This document shows, one piece after another, positions 35,817-43,811 of a DNA stretch of 64,000 nt. The notes beneath the pieces are model-generated. The model was not told where the DNA came from. It saw only the letters and a list, made by a program, of their open reading frames with translations, and ran no database searches. Source of the stretch: CAYWRO01 sp964460345 (GTDB taxonomy: Bacteria > Planctomycetota > Phycisphaerae > Phycisphaerales > UBA1924). The DNA is taken from assembly GCA_964460345.1 (NCBI GenBank), contig CAYWRO010000006.1, positions 1 through 64,000 on the forward strand, given 5' to 3'. The position numbers and the translations under genes are program-made. How positions within the stretch are numbered: position 1 is the stretch's first letter; the number at the start of each line of letters is the position of its first letter.

Positions 35817-36344
35817 ATGATCCTGCTGGAGCAACTGTCGAAGCTCATCCGCGAAGTGCCGGACTTTCCGAAGCCGGGGATCGTTTTCAAAGATTTCACG
35901 CCGCTGCTGCGCGACCCGGCGGGCCTGGCGCTGGCGGTGGAGTTGATGGCCAACCCTTACCGCAGCCAGGAGGTAGACCTGGTGGTGGGGGCGGAGTCAC
36001 GCGGGTTTATTTTCGGGATCGCCCTGGCGCAGTCGCTCTCCGCGGGGTTCGTGCCGGTGCGGAAGCCCGGAAAGCTGCCGGCGAGCAAGCGGAGCATCAC
36101 GTACGAACTGGAGTACGGCTCCGACACGCTGGAGATTCACACCGACGCGATCATGAAGGGGCAGCGGGTGCTGCTGGTGGACGACCTGCTGGCCACGGGG
36201 GGCACGATGCAGGCGTGCTGCGAGCTTGTCACGCAGATGGAAGCCCGGATCGTGGGGATCACGGTGCTGATCGAGCTGACGGTGCTGCACGGGCGCGAGC
36301 GGCTGAGCCGGTACGGCGACCTGCACGCGGTGCTGAAGTACTGA
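35817..36344 (+). CDS. apt: Adenine phosphoribosyltransferase
   Basis: Apt salvages adenine to AMP using PRPP. The 175-residue protein shows P-D-F-P-K-P-G-I-V-F-K-D near 15-26, E-S-R-G-F-I-F-G near 59-66, P-V-R-K-P-G-K-L-P near 79-87, Y-E-L-E-Y-G near 95-100, and the PRPP loop V-L-L-V-D-D-L-L-A-T-G-G-T. Length is that of the family. The ATG at 35817 has AAGAGAG upstream. Confidence 0.97.
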   Translation: MILLEQLSKLIREVPDFPKPGIVFKDFTPLLRDPAGLALAVELMANPYRSQEVDLVVGAESRGFIFGIALAQSLSAGFVPVRKPGKLPASKRSITYELEYGSDTLEIHTDAIMKGQRVLLVDDLLATGGTMQACCELVTQMEARIVGITVLIELTVLHGRERLSRYGDLHAVLKY

Positions 36345-36347
36345 GCG

Positions 36348-36638
36348 TCACGCGGCGACCTGCGTGTCAACCGAGAGCAGGCTGACGAGACGGCCGTCGG
36401 GCCCGAAGCGGACGCCGTTGGCGGCGTAGTCGGGCATGCGCGCGGTGCCGTTGACGTAGTAGAAGAACTCGTGATCGCCATCCGGAACGGTGGTGCGGAC
36501 GCGCCACCAGCCTTCGTGATCGCGCTGCATGCGGAGGGGCGTGCGCCAGCCGGTGAAATCTCCCGCAAGCTCCACGGTGGTCGCGTGGGGAAGGTAGATG
36601 CTGAACTCAAAGATTGCGTTGTCGATCTGATTGACCAT
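36348..36638 (-). CDS. Small CBM48-like (AMPK-type) carbohydrate-binding protein
   Basis: A 96-residue protein that is a single immunoglobulin-like domain of the CBM48/isoamylase-N type: V-E-L-A-G-D-F-T-G-W near 22-31, W-W-R-V-R-T-T-V-P-D-G-D-H-E-F-F-Y-Y-V-N-G near 44-64, and P-D-Y-A-A-N-G near 69-75. Such domains bind glycogen or starch-like glucans. There is no catalytic domain; stand-alone copies occur in planctomycetes and their role is unclear. The gene is convergent with apt (3-base gap). Confidence 0.87.
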   Translation of the reverse strand: MVNQIDNAIFEFSIYLPHATTVELAGDFTGWRTPLRMQRDHEGWWRVRTTVPDGDHEFFYYVNGTARMPDYAANGVRFGPDGRLVSLLSVDTQVAA

Positions 36639-36796
36639 GGATGTCCCGCCCTTCGTGTGCGTCCGCCCCCATCGCCTTCATTGTGACCAGCATGGCACAA
36701 TCGACAATCCCCTGTTGGGGCGGAGGCGCGGCATTTGGGCGCGAATGCCCATTGCGCGGAGGACGGCGGGGCTACCGCGCCGCGGCGTGAAAACGC

Positions 36797-37279
36797 TCAG
36801 CGTTCGTAGATTTCGAAGGTCATTGCGTGCGCGTTGCGCTCGTCGGGCTCGAAGCGCTCGGATGAAACTTTGCGCCAGCCGGACAGGTCTAGCTCCAGGA
36901 AGGTGTCGCCCTCCGGGCGCGCGTGGATGCGTGTGAGGTAGATTCGCTCGAGGCGGGGCATGGCGGCGTGGTAGATCTCCGCACCACCGGCAATGAAGGG
37001 CTCATCGTCGTCACGCTCGGCCTCGCGGATGGCCTCATCGAGGGTGTGGACCACGGTTGCGCCGGGGGCGGTGAAGCTCTCATCGCGGGTCAGGATGATC
37101 GCGCGGCGGCCGGGAAGCAGCCCCTCCAGGGAGTCGAACGTGCGACGCCCCATGATGAGCGCGTGCCCGAGCGTCTTTTCCTTGAACCAGCGCAGGTCCC
37201 GCGGCAGACGCCAGGGGAGCCCGCCCTCGCGCCCGATGACGCCGTTGTCGGCGATGGCGACGATCGCGGAGAGGGTCAT
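36797..37279 (-). CDS. folA: Dihydrofolate reductase
   Basis: FolA regenerates tetrahydrofolate, needed after thymidylate synthesis. The 160-residue protein has I-V-A-I-A-D-N-G-V-I-G near 6-16, G-L-P-W-R-L-P-R-D-L near 20-29, G-H-A-L-I-M-G-R-R-T-F-D-S-L near 38-51, P-G-R-R-A-I-I-L-T-R-D near 56-66, and I-A-G-G-A-E-I-Y near 95-102. The substrate acid is D in place 28 (R-D-L). Its ATG overlaps the thyA stop by 4 bases, so the pair is coupled. Confidence 0.97.
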   Translation of the reverse strand: MTLSAIVAIADNGVIGREGGLPWRLPRDLRWFKEKTLGHALIMGRRTFDSLEGLLPGRRAIILTRDESFTAPGATVVHTLDEAIREAERDDDEPFIAGGAEIYHAAMPRLERIYLTRIHARPEGDTFLELDLSGWRKVSSERFEPDERNAHAMTFEIYER

Positions 37280-38070
37280 ATGGCCACCGGGGCGCGGATT
37301 GCGGGGTGAGGGTCGTAGTTGATCACCTGCACATCCTCGTACGTGAAATCGAAGATGTTGCGCACTTCGGGGTTCAGTTGGAGGGTGGGGAGCGGCCGTG
37401 GCGTGCGGCTGAGCTGTTCGTTCACCTGATCAAGGTGGTTGTCGTAGATGTGGGCGTCGCCAAAGGTGTGGATGAACTCGCCCGGGGCGAGGTCGGTGAC
37501 CTGGGCGATCATGTGGGTGAGCAGGGCATAGGAGGCGATGTTGAAGGGGACGCCGAGGAAGAGGTCAGCGCTGCGCTGGTAGAGCTGGCAGGAGAGGCGG
37601 CCGCCCGCCACGTAGAACTGGAAGAGGATGTGGCAGGGGGGGAGGCGCATGCGCTCCAAGTCGGCGACGTTCCAGGCGCTGACGACGAGGCGGCGGGAGT
37701 CCGGGTTGGTCTTGATCTCTTCGACGACGCCGCTGATCTGGTCGATGGCGCCGCCGTCGTAGTCGCGCCAGGAGCGCCACTGGCGGCCGTAGATGGGGCC
37801 GAGGTCGCCGCGCTCGTCGGCCCACTCGTCCCAGATGGTGACGCGGTTCTCACGGAGGAAGCTGACGTTGGTGTCGCCGCGGAGGAACCAGAGCAGTTCG
37901 AAAATAACGGAGCGGAGGTGGATGCGCTTGGTGGTGACGAGGGGGAAGCCCTGGGCCAGGTCGAAGCGCATCTGGTGTCCGAAGACGCTGCGCGTGCCGG
38001 TGCCGGTCCGGTCGGCCTTCTGGACGCCGGTCTCGCGGACGAGCCGCAACAGATCGAGGTACTGATTCAT
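37276..38070 (-). CDS. thyA: Thymidylate synthase
   Basis: ThyA makes dTMP from dUMP using methylenetetrahydrofolate. The 264-residue protein has the R-T-G-T-G-T phosphate loop near 22-27, F-P-L-V-T-T-K-R, E-L-L-W-F-L-R-G-D-T-N, the catalytic cysteine in L-P-P-C-H-I-L-F-Q-F-Y, Q-R-S-A-D-L-F-L-G-V-P-F-N-I-A-S-Y near 166-182, and H-I-Y-D-N-H. All are family hallmarks and the length matches E. coli ThyA. It is the first gene of the thyA-folA pair. Confidence 0.98.
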   Translation of the reverse strand: MNQYLDLLRLVRETGVQKADRTGTGTRSVFGHQMRFDLAQGFPLVTTKRIHLRSVIFELLWFLRGDTNVSFLRENRVTIWDEWADERGDLGPIYGRQWRSWRDYDGGAIDQISGVVEEIKTNPDSRRLVVSAWNVADLERMRLPPCHILFQFYVAGGRLSCQLYQRSADLFLGVPFNIASYALLTHMIAQVTDLAPGEFIHTFGDAHIYDNHLDQVNEQLSRTPRPLPTLQLNPEVRNIFDFTYEDVQVINYDPHPAIRAPVAI

Positions 38071-38183
38071 TGGCTCGGCTTCCTCCCTGGCGGATGATAC
38101 CAGAAGGGGCGGGCGAGCGAGGCGGACGGCAATGGGCGGATGGCGGCCGGCAACTGGTCTTGCAGGAGGGCAGAGGTTTTTCC

Positions 38184-38212
38184 TTGACGGGGGCGGGTGT
38201 CGGGGTTACAAG
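38184..38212 (+). promoter_or_regulatory. Candidate sigma-70-type promoter for the secreted protein gene
   Basis: TTGACG, 17-base spacer, TACAAG, 53 bases before the ATG at 38266. The -10 matches the consensus at four of six positions. AAAGGAGGA stands 5 bases before that ATG. Confidence 0.4.
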
Positions 38213-38265
38213 TTGTCCTGAAAGCAGTCCTGCGGACAGGCGGGCGGGGACAAAGGAGGATCGGC

Positions 38266-39252
38266 ATGGAGCGACGACTGATGGCGGCCGCGGCCGCGGC
38301 GGTGGTGGGGGCGATGGCGGGGGTGGCGCTCGGGGACGGGGCGACGAACTTCGACTCGGAGCCGGAGGGGTGGACGGCGGAGGGGCTCCCGCCGGAGCTG
38401 CAGCCGCCTCACCCGGCGAGCGACTACACGGTGGGGGGGATCACGTTTTTCGACGTGGACTATCCCTTCAACCAGAACCCGCTGGCGGTGACGCCGGTGT
38501 GGCCGGTCGACGGTCCGCTGCCGGACTTTCCGGGCGAGAGCGCTGAGGGTGAGCCATTCCCGATCTGGACGTTTGAGACGGGGCCGACGGGCCAGAGCGG
38601 GGTGGAGGGGTACTTCTACCTGGACTTCCGGACGCACGGGACGATGGTGGAGAACGCCGATGCGCTCGTGGAGGACTTTGACGGTGCGTTTACGCGGCCG
38701 AACCTGCTGATCGTCGGGAGCGGCTTCTACCCCGGCGACAACTTCAACCTGTCGTTGATGACGAGCCTGAAGATGACGACGGGCGAGGTTGAGCGGTATG
38801 CGCGCTTTGACGCGATCTACATGGACGGAGACGCCGGGGTGTGGGCGGATGTGTGGGTGACGCTTGATGCGTTGCGCGAGGGCGTGGTGGTCGCGACGGA
38901 TGAGTTTCAGATCGGGTGGAGCGGTGATGGCCGGCTGCACCTGTCGGCGCGCGAAATGAGCATCAGCGGCGTGGAGTTCGATACGCTGCACCTGTATTGC
39001 CACAAGCAGGGCGTCGTGACGCCGGGCGATGTGTTTACGCGTGCGTGCGTGATGCTGGACAACATCGAGATCCGTTCGCAGCCGCCGTGCGCGGCGGACA
39101 TCGACGGGACGCCGGGCGTCGACGTCTTTGACCTGCTGGCCTACCTCGACTTGTGGTTCAGCGGCGATGCGGCGGCGGACAAGGACGGAGTCGCGGGGAT
39201 CGACGTCTTCGACCTGCTGGGTTACCTGGACGGCTGGTTCGCGGGCTGCTGA
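38266..39252 (+). CDS. Secreted protein with C-terminal GC-type dockerin
   Basis: A 328-residue protein with a signal peptide (about 3-24, ending A-L-G-D), a beta-rich body starting N-F-D-S-E-P-E-G-W (about 28-265) that looks like a carbohydrate-binding jelly roll but is not assigned, and a terminus of two dockerin-like modules: D-V-F-D-L-L-A-Y-L-D-L-W-F-S-G and, 26 residues on, D-V-F-D-L-L-G-Y-L-D-G-W-F-A-G-C as the last residues. NCBI names such products 'GC-type dockerin domain-anchored'. The modules resemble EF-hand dockerins that bind Ca2+; what they dock to is not known. Excellent ribosome site (AAAGGAGGA). Confidence 0.88.
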   Translation: MERRLMAAAAAAVVGAMAGVALGDGATNFDSEPEGWTAEGLPPELQPPHPASDYTVGGITFFDVDYPFNQNPLAVTPVWPVDGPLPDFPGESAEGEPFPIWTFETGPTGQSGVEGYFYLDFRTHGTMVENADALVEDFDGAFTRPNLLIVGSGFYPGDNFNLSLMTSLKMTTGEVERYARFDAIYMDGDAGVWADVWVTLDALREGVVVATDEFQIGWSGDGRLHLSAREMSISGVEFDTLHLYCHKQGVVTPGDVFTRACVMLDNIEIRSQPPCAADIDGTPGVDVFDLLAYLDLWFSGDAAADKDGVAGIDVFDLLGYLDGWFAGC

Positions 39253-39283
39253 GCCCGGGCGAGGTGCCGGGATGAGTTCGTGG

Positions 39284-39327
39284 AAGGGCTGCGCTTGCCT
39301 GCCCCGGCGAGCGCGGCCCTTTCTTCT
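39284..39327 (+). terminator. Terminator after the secreted GC-dockerin gene
   Basis: A 16-bp stem AAGGGCTGCGCTTGCC/GGCGAGCGCGGCCCTT (two G-T pairs), loop TGCCCC, then TCTTCTG, 31 bases after the stop. It also lies just past the end of the convergent gene at 39343. Confidence 0.75.
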
Positions 39328-39342
39328 GCGCGGTTGAATCAA

Positions 39343-41781
39343 TCAATAAAGCAAGGCTTTCTCGCGACGTGCGCGAAACGCCTTCAGGCCGGGCTGGAAT
39401 GAGCGGAGGATTTCGCCGGTGGGCGCTCCGTTTTGAATCGCATGGAGCGTTGCTTCGCTTGCCAGCAGGCGGTTGTAGCGGTCGAGTTCCCAGTCGTCCG
39501 GGTAGAGCGCCCGCAAGGTGCGCGCGATCTCCAGGCCCGCGGTGATGGGGCGGACGGCCTTGCGGTCGGTGATGGAGATCTGCACGCCGCCGCAGCGCTC
39601 GCCGGCGAACTTGCTGGAGTCCGGCGTGAAGTGGCGCGGTGTGAAGCGGAGGCCGGCGATGTGCTCGGCGGGCGCGCTGTTGAGCGCCGCGGCGAGGCGG
39701 ACGGGATCGATCCACGGCGCGCCGAAGAGCTGGAACGGCGTGTCGGTGCCGCGGCCGACGGAGAGGTTGGTGGTCTCGAGCAGACCGACGCCCGGATAGA
39801 GGAGCGCCTGGTCGAGGTTGCGCATGTTGGGGGAGGGGTTGATCCAGAGGAGGCCGGTTTCGTCGTAGAAGCGCTCGCGCTGCCAGCCCTCGATGGGGAC
39901 GACGGTGAGCGTGTCGGAGGGGAGGTTGAACTCGTCGGCGAAGAGGCGCGCCAGTTCGCCGACAGTCATGCCGTGTCGGAGGGGGATGGTGTGGAAGCCG
40001 ACAAAGGACTGTGCGCCGTCGTCGAGGATGGGGCCGGCGACGTCGACGCCGTTGATCGGGTTGGGCCGGTCGAGCACGATGAAGCCCTTGCCGTTCTCCG
40101 CGGCGGCCTGCATCGCCAGGCCCATGGTGGAGATGTAGGTGTAAAAGCGGCAGCCGATGTCCTGGATGTCGAAGACGAGGGCGTCGACGTCGGCGAGCTG
40201 CTCGGGCGTGGGCTTGCGCGAGTCGCCGTAAAGGGAGTGGATCGGCAGGCCGGTCGGCTCGTGGCGCGAGTCGCCGACCTTTTCATCGAGCGCGCCGGCG
40301 ATGCCGTGCTCGGGGGAGAAGATGGCGACGAGATTGACGTCGGGCGCTTCGTGCAGGAGGTCGATGATGTGGCGTCCGGTTGCATCGACGCCGGTGTGGT
40401 TGGTGATGACGCCGATGCGCTTGCCCTTGAGTTGCTCAAAGCCGGAGGCGATGAGGTTGTCGAGGCCGGTCCGGACGGCGGCGGCGCCCTTGATCGCGGC
40501 AGGCACGCCTTGCCCTGACGGGACAAGCCGTGGCGCCGGCCGAAGTTGTGGCGTGCGTTCGAGCGCGGCCGCCGCGACGTTGCAGATGCGGCCGGCCAAC
40601 TCGTTGACGCTGCCGACCCCGTCGGGGTGGACGCGGTTGGAGAGGAAGATGACGTACAGGTCGAGCTCAGGGTCGATCCAGAGGACGGTGCCGGTGAAGC
40701 CGCCGTGTCCGAAGGCGCTGTCGGAGAGGTGTTCGCCCTTGTTGGCCGAGTAGCGGCTGGCCTTGTCCCAGCCGAGGGCGCGCAGCGTGGTGCGCTGTTT
40801 GCCTGAGGCCGTGTCGGTCTCGACGATCTGTTCCGCGCGAGTCATGAGGTCGACCGTGGCCGGCGCGAGGATGCGCGCACCGTTGTACTCTCCGCCGCGG
40901 AGCATCATGGTGGCGTAGATCGCCATGTCGTCGGCGGTGGAGAAGAGCCCCGCGTGGCCGGCGACGCCATCCATGAGGTGGGCGCGCGGGTCGTGCACCT
41001 GGCCGACCATCCACTCGCCGTCGCGCTGCTCGGTGGGGGCGGCGCGGGCTTGGAGGGATTCGGCGGGGAGAAAGCCGGTCTCGCGCATGCCGAGCGGCTC
41101 GAAGATGTTCTCGCGGGCGAAGTCGTCGAGGCGGCGGCCGCTGAGGCGTTCGACGAGTTCCCCCAGGAGGATGAAGCCGACGTCGGAGTAGATGAACCGG
41201 CTTGCCGGCTCACAGGTGAGCGTGAGACTGTGGATGTTGGCGTAGGCCTGCTCCCGTCCTGCCTGGTAGTCCGCCAGCGCGTTGTCGGGGATGAAGCCGG
41301 CCTGGTGCGTGAGGCAGTGGAGGACGGTGATCTCCTCCTTGCCGTTGTTCGCCAGTTCGGGGATGTGGTGGGCGACCTTGCCGCGCAGGCGCAGGAGGCC
41401 GCGCTCGTGCAGGATCATGATGCTGGTGGCGGTCGCGACGGGCTTGGTGATGGAGGCCATGTCGAAGAGGGTGTCGACGGTCATGGGCTCCGGCGCGGGC
41501 TCAAGGCGTTTGTGGCCGTACGCCTTCTGGAAGACGATGCCGCCCGCCCAGCCGTGTGAGCCCCCTCCGGCGAGGTCCCCGGCACGCCCGATCGTGACCA
41601 CGCAGCCGGGCATTCGTTTGTCGGCCAGGGCCTCCTCGACGAGGGCGTCGATGTGGAGGAGGTGGTCGGCGCGGACACTCCCTTCGGCGGGGTCAATGTG
41701 CGGCACCTGTGCGGTGCAGCAGAGGGAGAGACCGAGGGAGAGGCCAAACGCCGCGGCGGCGACTCTGCTGAAAATGCCCAT
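39343..41781 (-). CDS. Beta-lactamase-fold hydrolase fused to NamZ (DUF1343) exo-muramidase
   Basis: An 812-residue exported fusion. Signal peptide near 5-25. Residues 40-400 form a class C beta-lactamase/penicillin-binding-like domain with S110-I-T-K113, Y198-S-D and H359-G-G, the full serine-hydrolase triad. Residues 430-812 form a DUF1343 domain, the NamZ (GH171) exo-N-acetylmuramidase family: I-G-V-I-T-N-H-T-G-V-D near 456-466, I-F-S-P-E-H-G near 487-493, Y-G-D near 518-520, F-D-I-Q-D-I-G-C-R-F-Y-T-Y, and D-R-P-N-P-I-N-G. In Bacillus the two activities are encoded by neighbouring genes for peptidoglycan-fragment recycling. Here the linker is encoded by a hairpin-like repeat. Planctomycetes are now known to have peptidoglycan. 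Confidence 0.9.
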   Translation of the reverse strand: MGIFSRVAAAAFGLSLGLSLCCTAQVPHIDPAEGSVRADHLLHIDALVEEALADKRMPGCVVTIGRAGDLAGGGSHGWAGGIVFQKAYGHKRLEPAPEPMTVDTLFDMASITKPVATATSIMILHERGLLRLRGKVAHHIPELANNGKEEITVLHCLTHQAGFIPDNALADYQAGREQAYANIHSLTLTCEPASRFIYSDVGFILLGELVERLSGRRLDDFARENIFEPLGMRETGFLPAESLQARAAPTEQRDGEWMVGQVHDPRAHLMDGVAGHAGLFSTADDMAIYATMMLRGGEYNGARILAPATVDLMTRAEQIVETDTASGKQRTTLRALGWDKASRYSANKGEHLSDSAFGHGGFTGTVLWIDPELDLYVIFLSNRVHPDGVGSVNELAGRICNVAAAALERTPQLRPAPRLVPSGQGVPAAIKGAAAVRTGLDNLIASGFEQLKGKRIGVITNHTGVDATGRHIIDLLHEAPDVNLVAIFSPEHGIAGALDEKVGDSRHEPTGLPIHSLYGDSRKPTPEQLADVDALVFDIQDIGCRFYTYISTMGLAMQAAAENGKGFIVLDRPNPINGVDVAGPILDDGAQSFVGFHTIPLRHGMTVGELARLFADEFNLPSDTLTVVPIEGWQRERFYDETGLLWINPSPNMRNLDQALLYPGVGLLETTNLSVGRGTDTPFQLFGAPWIDPVRLAAALNSAPAEHIAGLRFTPRHFTPDSSKFAGERCGGVQISITDRKAVRPITAGLEIARTLRALYPDDWELDRYNRLLASEATLHAIQNGAPTGEILRSFQPGLKAFRARREKALLY
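40502..40537. repeat. Degenerate hairpin repeat in the fusion-protein linker
   Basis: GGCACGCCTTGCCC and GGGACAAGCCGTGGCGCC flank TGAC; it is a diverged version of the 33-bp hairpin at 25602 (shared TTGCCCTG and CAAGCCGTGGCG). It encodes A-P-R-L-V-P-S-G-Q-G-V-P between the two domains. Confidence 0.7.
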
Positions 41782-41913
41782 CGCCAGAGCATACTGGAAC
41801 GGTCGAGGGCGTCGAGGGTGAAGCCCGCCTTCGGCCGACGCAAGGCCCGTATCCTTGCTCAGGGCAGGGCCGGCCGGGCGGTCACCCCTGTCATCTTCAG
41901 GGGGGAGGGGGCG

Positions 41914-41941
41914 TTGCCCGCGGCCGTTTTCCGCCTACACT
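41914..41941 (+). promoter_or_regulatory. Candidate promoter of rpsP
   Basis: TTGCCC, 16 bases, TACACT, then TGCGGTC. The box TACACTTGCG-TC recurs before rplS (43234), which strengthens both. It lies in the 223-base gap between the NamZ gene and rpsP. Confidence 0.5.
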
Positions 41942-42004
41942 TGCGGTCCCCTCGAAGGAAGTTCCTTGACCAATCGCGGGCGTTGGCCCGCCGGAGTGCT
42001 TGCA

Positions 42005-42370
42005 GTGGTTCGTATCCGGATGAAGCGCATGGGCCGTCGGCATCGCCCGTTTTTCCGCATCAACGCGGTGGAGAAGCGCGAGAAGCGCGATGGCCGCGTC
42101 ATCGAGGAACTCGGCTGGTACGACCCGCTGACGAAGGAAGAGGGCAAGTCCGTCAAGGTCAACGCCGAGCGCGTGAAGCACTGGATCAGCCAGGGCGCCC
42201 AGCCCTCCGAGTCCGTCCTCGACCTGCTCGTCCGGCACAACGTCATCGACGATCAGAAGCTGGTCGCCCAGCGCAACCAGCGCATCGAGCACCGCAAGGC
42301 CCTCCAGGCCGAGCGGGCCAAGGCCGCCGCGGCCAGCGCCGCCGCCGAGGGCGAAGCGGCGTCGGAGTGA
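42005..42370 (+). CDS. rpsP: 30S ribosomal protein S16
   Basis: S16 is an early-binding 30S protein. The 121-residue product begins V-V-R-I-R-M-K-R-M-G-R-R-H-R-P-F-F-R-I, matching the family start M-V-R-I-R-L-K-R-M-G. The GTG at 42005 is therefore the start; GGAG lies 8 bases before it. Later motifs R-V-I-E-E-L-G-W-Y-D-P and V-K-H-W-I-S-Q-G-A-Q-P-S are also conserved. An Ala/Glu-rich tail follows residue ~95. It precedes trmD by 4 bases. Confidence 0.97.
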   Translation: MVRIRMKRMGRRHRPFFRINAVEKREKRDGRVIEELGWYDPLTKEEGKSVKVNAERVKHWISQGAQPSESVLDLLVRHNVIDDQKLVAQRNQRIEHRKALQAERAKAAAASAAAEGEAASE

Positions 42371-42374
42371 GCGC

Positions 42375-43202
42375 GTGTCTGAGTCGATCGGGGCCGAGCC
42401 GGGGGCAGGCCGCCCGCAACGGCCGCTTCGCATCGATATCCTGACGACATTCCCGGAACTCTTCACGACTGAACCCCCCGCATTTCTGGGGGTCAGCATC
42501 CCCGCGCGCGCCAGGGCGACGGGCCTCGTCGAGTACCACGCCGCCGATATCCGTGCCTTCACCACCGACAAGCACCAGAAGACCGACGACCGCCCCTTCG
42601 GCGGCGGGCCCGGCATGGTGATGATGTGCCAGCCGGTCTGGGACGCCGTGCAGGCGGTCGAAGCCGCCGACCCGCGCCCGGCCACGCGCATCCTGCTTAC
42701 GCCCCAGGGCCAAGTGCTCGATCAGCGCCTGGCCGAGGATCTGGCCGGCCGGGAACGGCTCCTGCTGATCGTCGGTCATTACGAGGGCATCGATGAGCGC
42801 GTCATCGAGCGGCTCGCCCCCATGGAAGTCAGCCTCGGCGATTACGTCCTCTCCGGCGGCGAGGTCGCGGCGATGGTCCTGATCGACGCCGTCGTGCGGC
42901 TGCTCCCGGGCGCGCTGGGGCACGGAGAATCGGCCCTGCAGGACTCCTTCGGCGAGGTTCCCGCGACGGACGCCGCGGGGAATCCGATCGACGCCCGGAC
43001 GCTGGCCAAGTGGCGGCAGGAGCTCGGCATCCCGGAGGGCGCCCGCCTCCTGGACTGCCCGCACTACACGCGGCCGCGGGTCTGGGAGGGCAGGGAGATC
43101 CCGGAGGTCCTGCTTTCGGGCGACCACCGGGCCGTTGCCCGCTGGCGGCTGGAGCAGATGGCGGCCCGCACGCGGTCGCGGCGGCCGGACCTGCTTCCGT
43201 AG
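42375..43202 (+). CDS. trmD: tRNA (guanine-N1)-methyltransferase
   Basis: TrmD makes m1G37 in tRNA and so protects the reading frame. The 275-residue SPOUT enzyme shows I-D-I-L-T-T-F-P-E-L-F near 19-29, D-D-R-P-F-G-G-G-P-G-M-V-M near 70-82, L-L-T-P-Q-G near 108-113, the knot L-I-V-G-H-Y-E-G-I-D-E-R near 134-145 and S-L-G-D-Y-V-L-S-G-G-E near 154-164. The GTG start at 42375 follows rpsP by only 4 bases, so translation is coupled. The rimM gene that usually sits between rpsP and trmD is absent. Confidence 0.98.
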   Translation: MSESIGAEPGAGRPQRPLRIDILTTFPELFTTEPPAFLGVSIPARARATGLVEYHAADIRAFTTDKHQKTDDRPFGGGPGMVMMCQPVWDAVQAVEAADPRPATRILLTPQGQVLDQRLAEDLAGRERLLLIVGHYEGIDERVIERLAPMEVSLGDYVLSGGEVAAMVLIDAVVRLLPGALGHGESALQDSFGEVPATDAAGNPIDARTLAKWRQELGIPEGARLLDCPHYTRPRVWEGREIPEVLLSGDHRAVARWRLEQMAARTRSRRPDLLP

Positions 43203-43210
43203 GGGAGAAC

Positions 43211-43239
43211 TGGACCCATTCCACGACCCCGCTTACACT
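43211..43239 (+). promoter_or_regulatory. Candidate promoter of rplS
   Basis: TGGACC, 17 bases, TACACT, followed by TGCGATC. The box TACACTTGCG-TC-CCTC is shared with the rpsP upstream region, so rplS probably has its own start although it follows trmD. Confidence 0.5.
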
Positions 43240-43341
43240 TGCGATCACCTCAGGGCCCGGCCCGGCGGGCGCACAGCCCGTGCCGGCCGACCCATCCCTG
43301 AGACGCCGACCAACCCACCACCGACGACGGGAAGACCCGCC

Positions 43342-43731
43342 ATGAACAGCCAAGCCATCCTTGACAGCATCAACAGCGCCTCGCTCAAGAGCGACATCCC
43401 CCTGATGGACGTCGGTGACACGATCAACGTGCACTACCGCATCATCGAAGGCGCCAAAGAGCGCGTGCAGGTCTTCCAGGGCGTGCTGATCAACCGCCGC
43501 GGCCGCGGCATCAACGAGATGATCACCGTTCGCCGCATCGTCGACAACATGGGCGTGGAGCGGACGTTCCCGATCAACTCGCCGAAGATCGCGCAGTTCG
43601 AGGTCGTCCGCCGCGGCGACGCCCGCCGCGCCAAGCTCTACTTCCTGCGCGACCGCGTCGGCAAGAAGCGCCGTCTCCGCGACCGCCGTCGCGGTCTGAA
43701 GCACGTCGAGGGCGTGAAGACCGTCGGGTAA
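43342..43731 (+). CDS. rplS: 50S ribosomal protein L19
   Basis: L19 sits at the 30S-50S interface. The 129-residue protein has D-I-P-L-M-D-V-G-D-T-I-N-V-H-Y-R-I-I-E-G near 17-36, E-R-V-Q-V-F-Q-G-V near 40-48, I-T-V-R-R-I-V-D-N-M-G-V-E-R-T-F-P near 61-76 and R-A-K-L-Y-F-L-R-D near 96-104. GGGAAGA lies before the ATG. A strong terminator follows, ending the rpsP-trmD-rplS cluster. Confidence 0.97.
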   Translation: MNSQAILDSINSASLKSDIPLMDVGDTINVHYRIIEGAKERVQVFQGVLINRRGRGINEMITVRRIVDNMGVERTFPINSPKIAQFEVVRRGDARRAKLYFLRDRVGKKRRLRDRRRGLKHVEGVKTVG

Positions 43732-43760
43732 TCGCCGTCCTGATCATGTGAACACCAAGC

Positions 43761-43798
43761 CAAGACCCCGACGGTCCGTCGGGGTCTTGTCGTTTGGT
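43761..43798 (+). terminator. Rho-independent terminator after rplS
   Basis: A perfect 12-bp stem CAAGACCCCGAC/GTCGGGGTCTTG with loop GGTCC, then TCGTTTGG. It lies 30 bases after the stop. Confidence 0.8.
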
Positions 43799-43811
43799 CT
43801 ACCCTCCCCTT

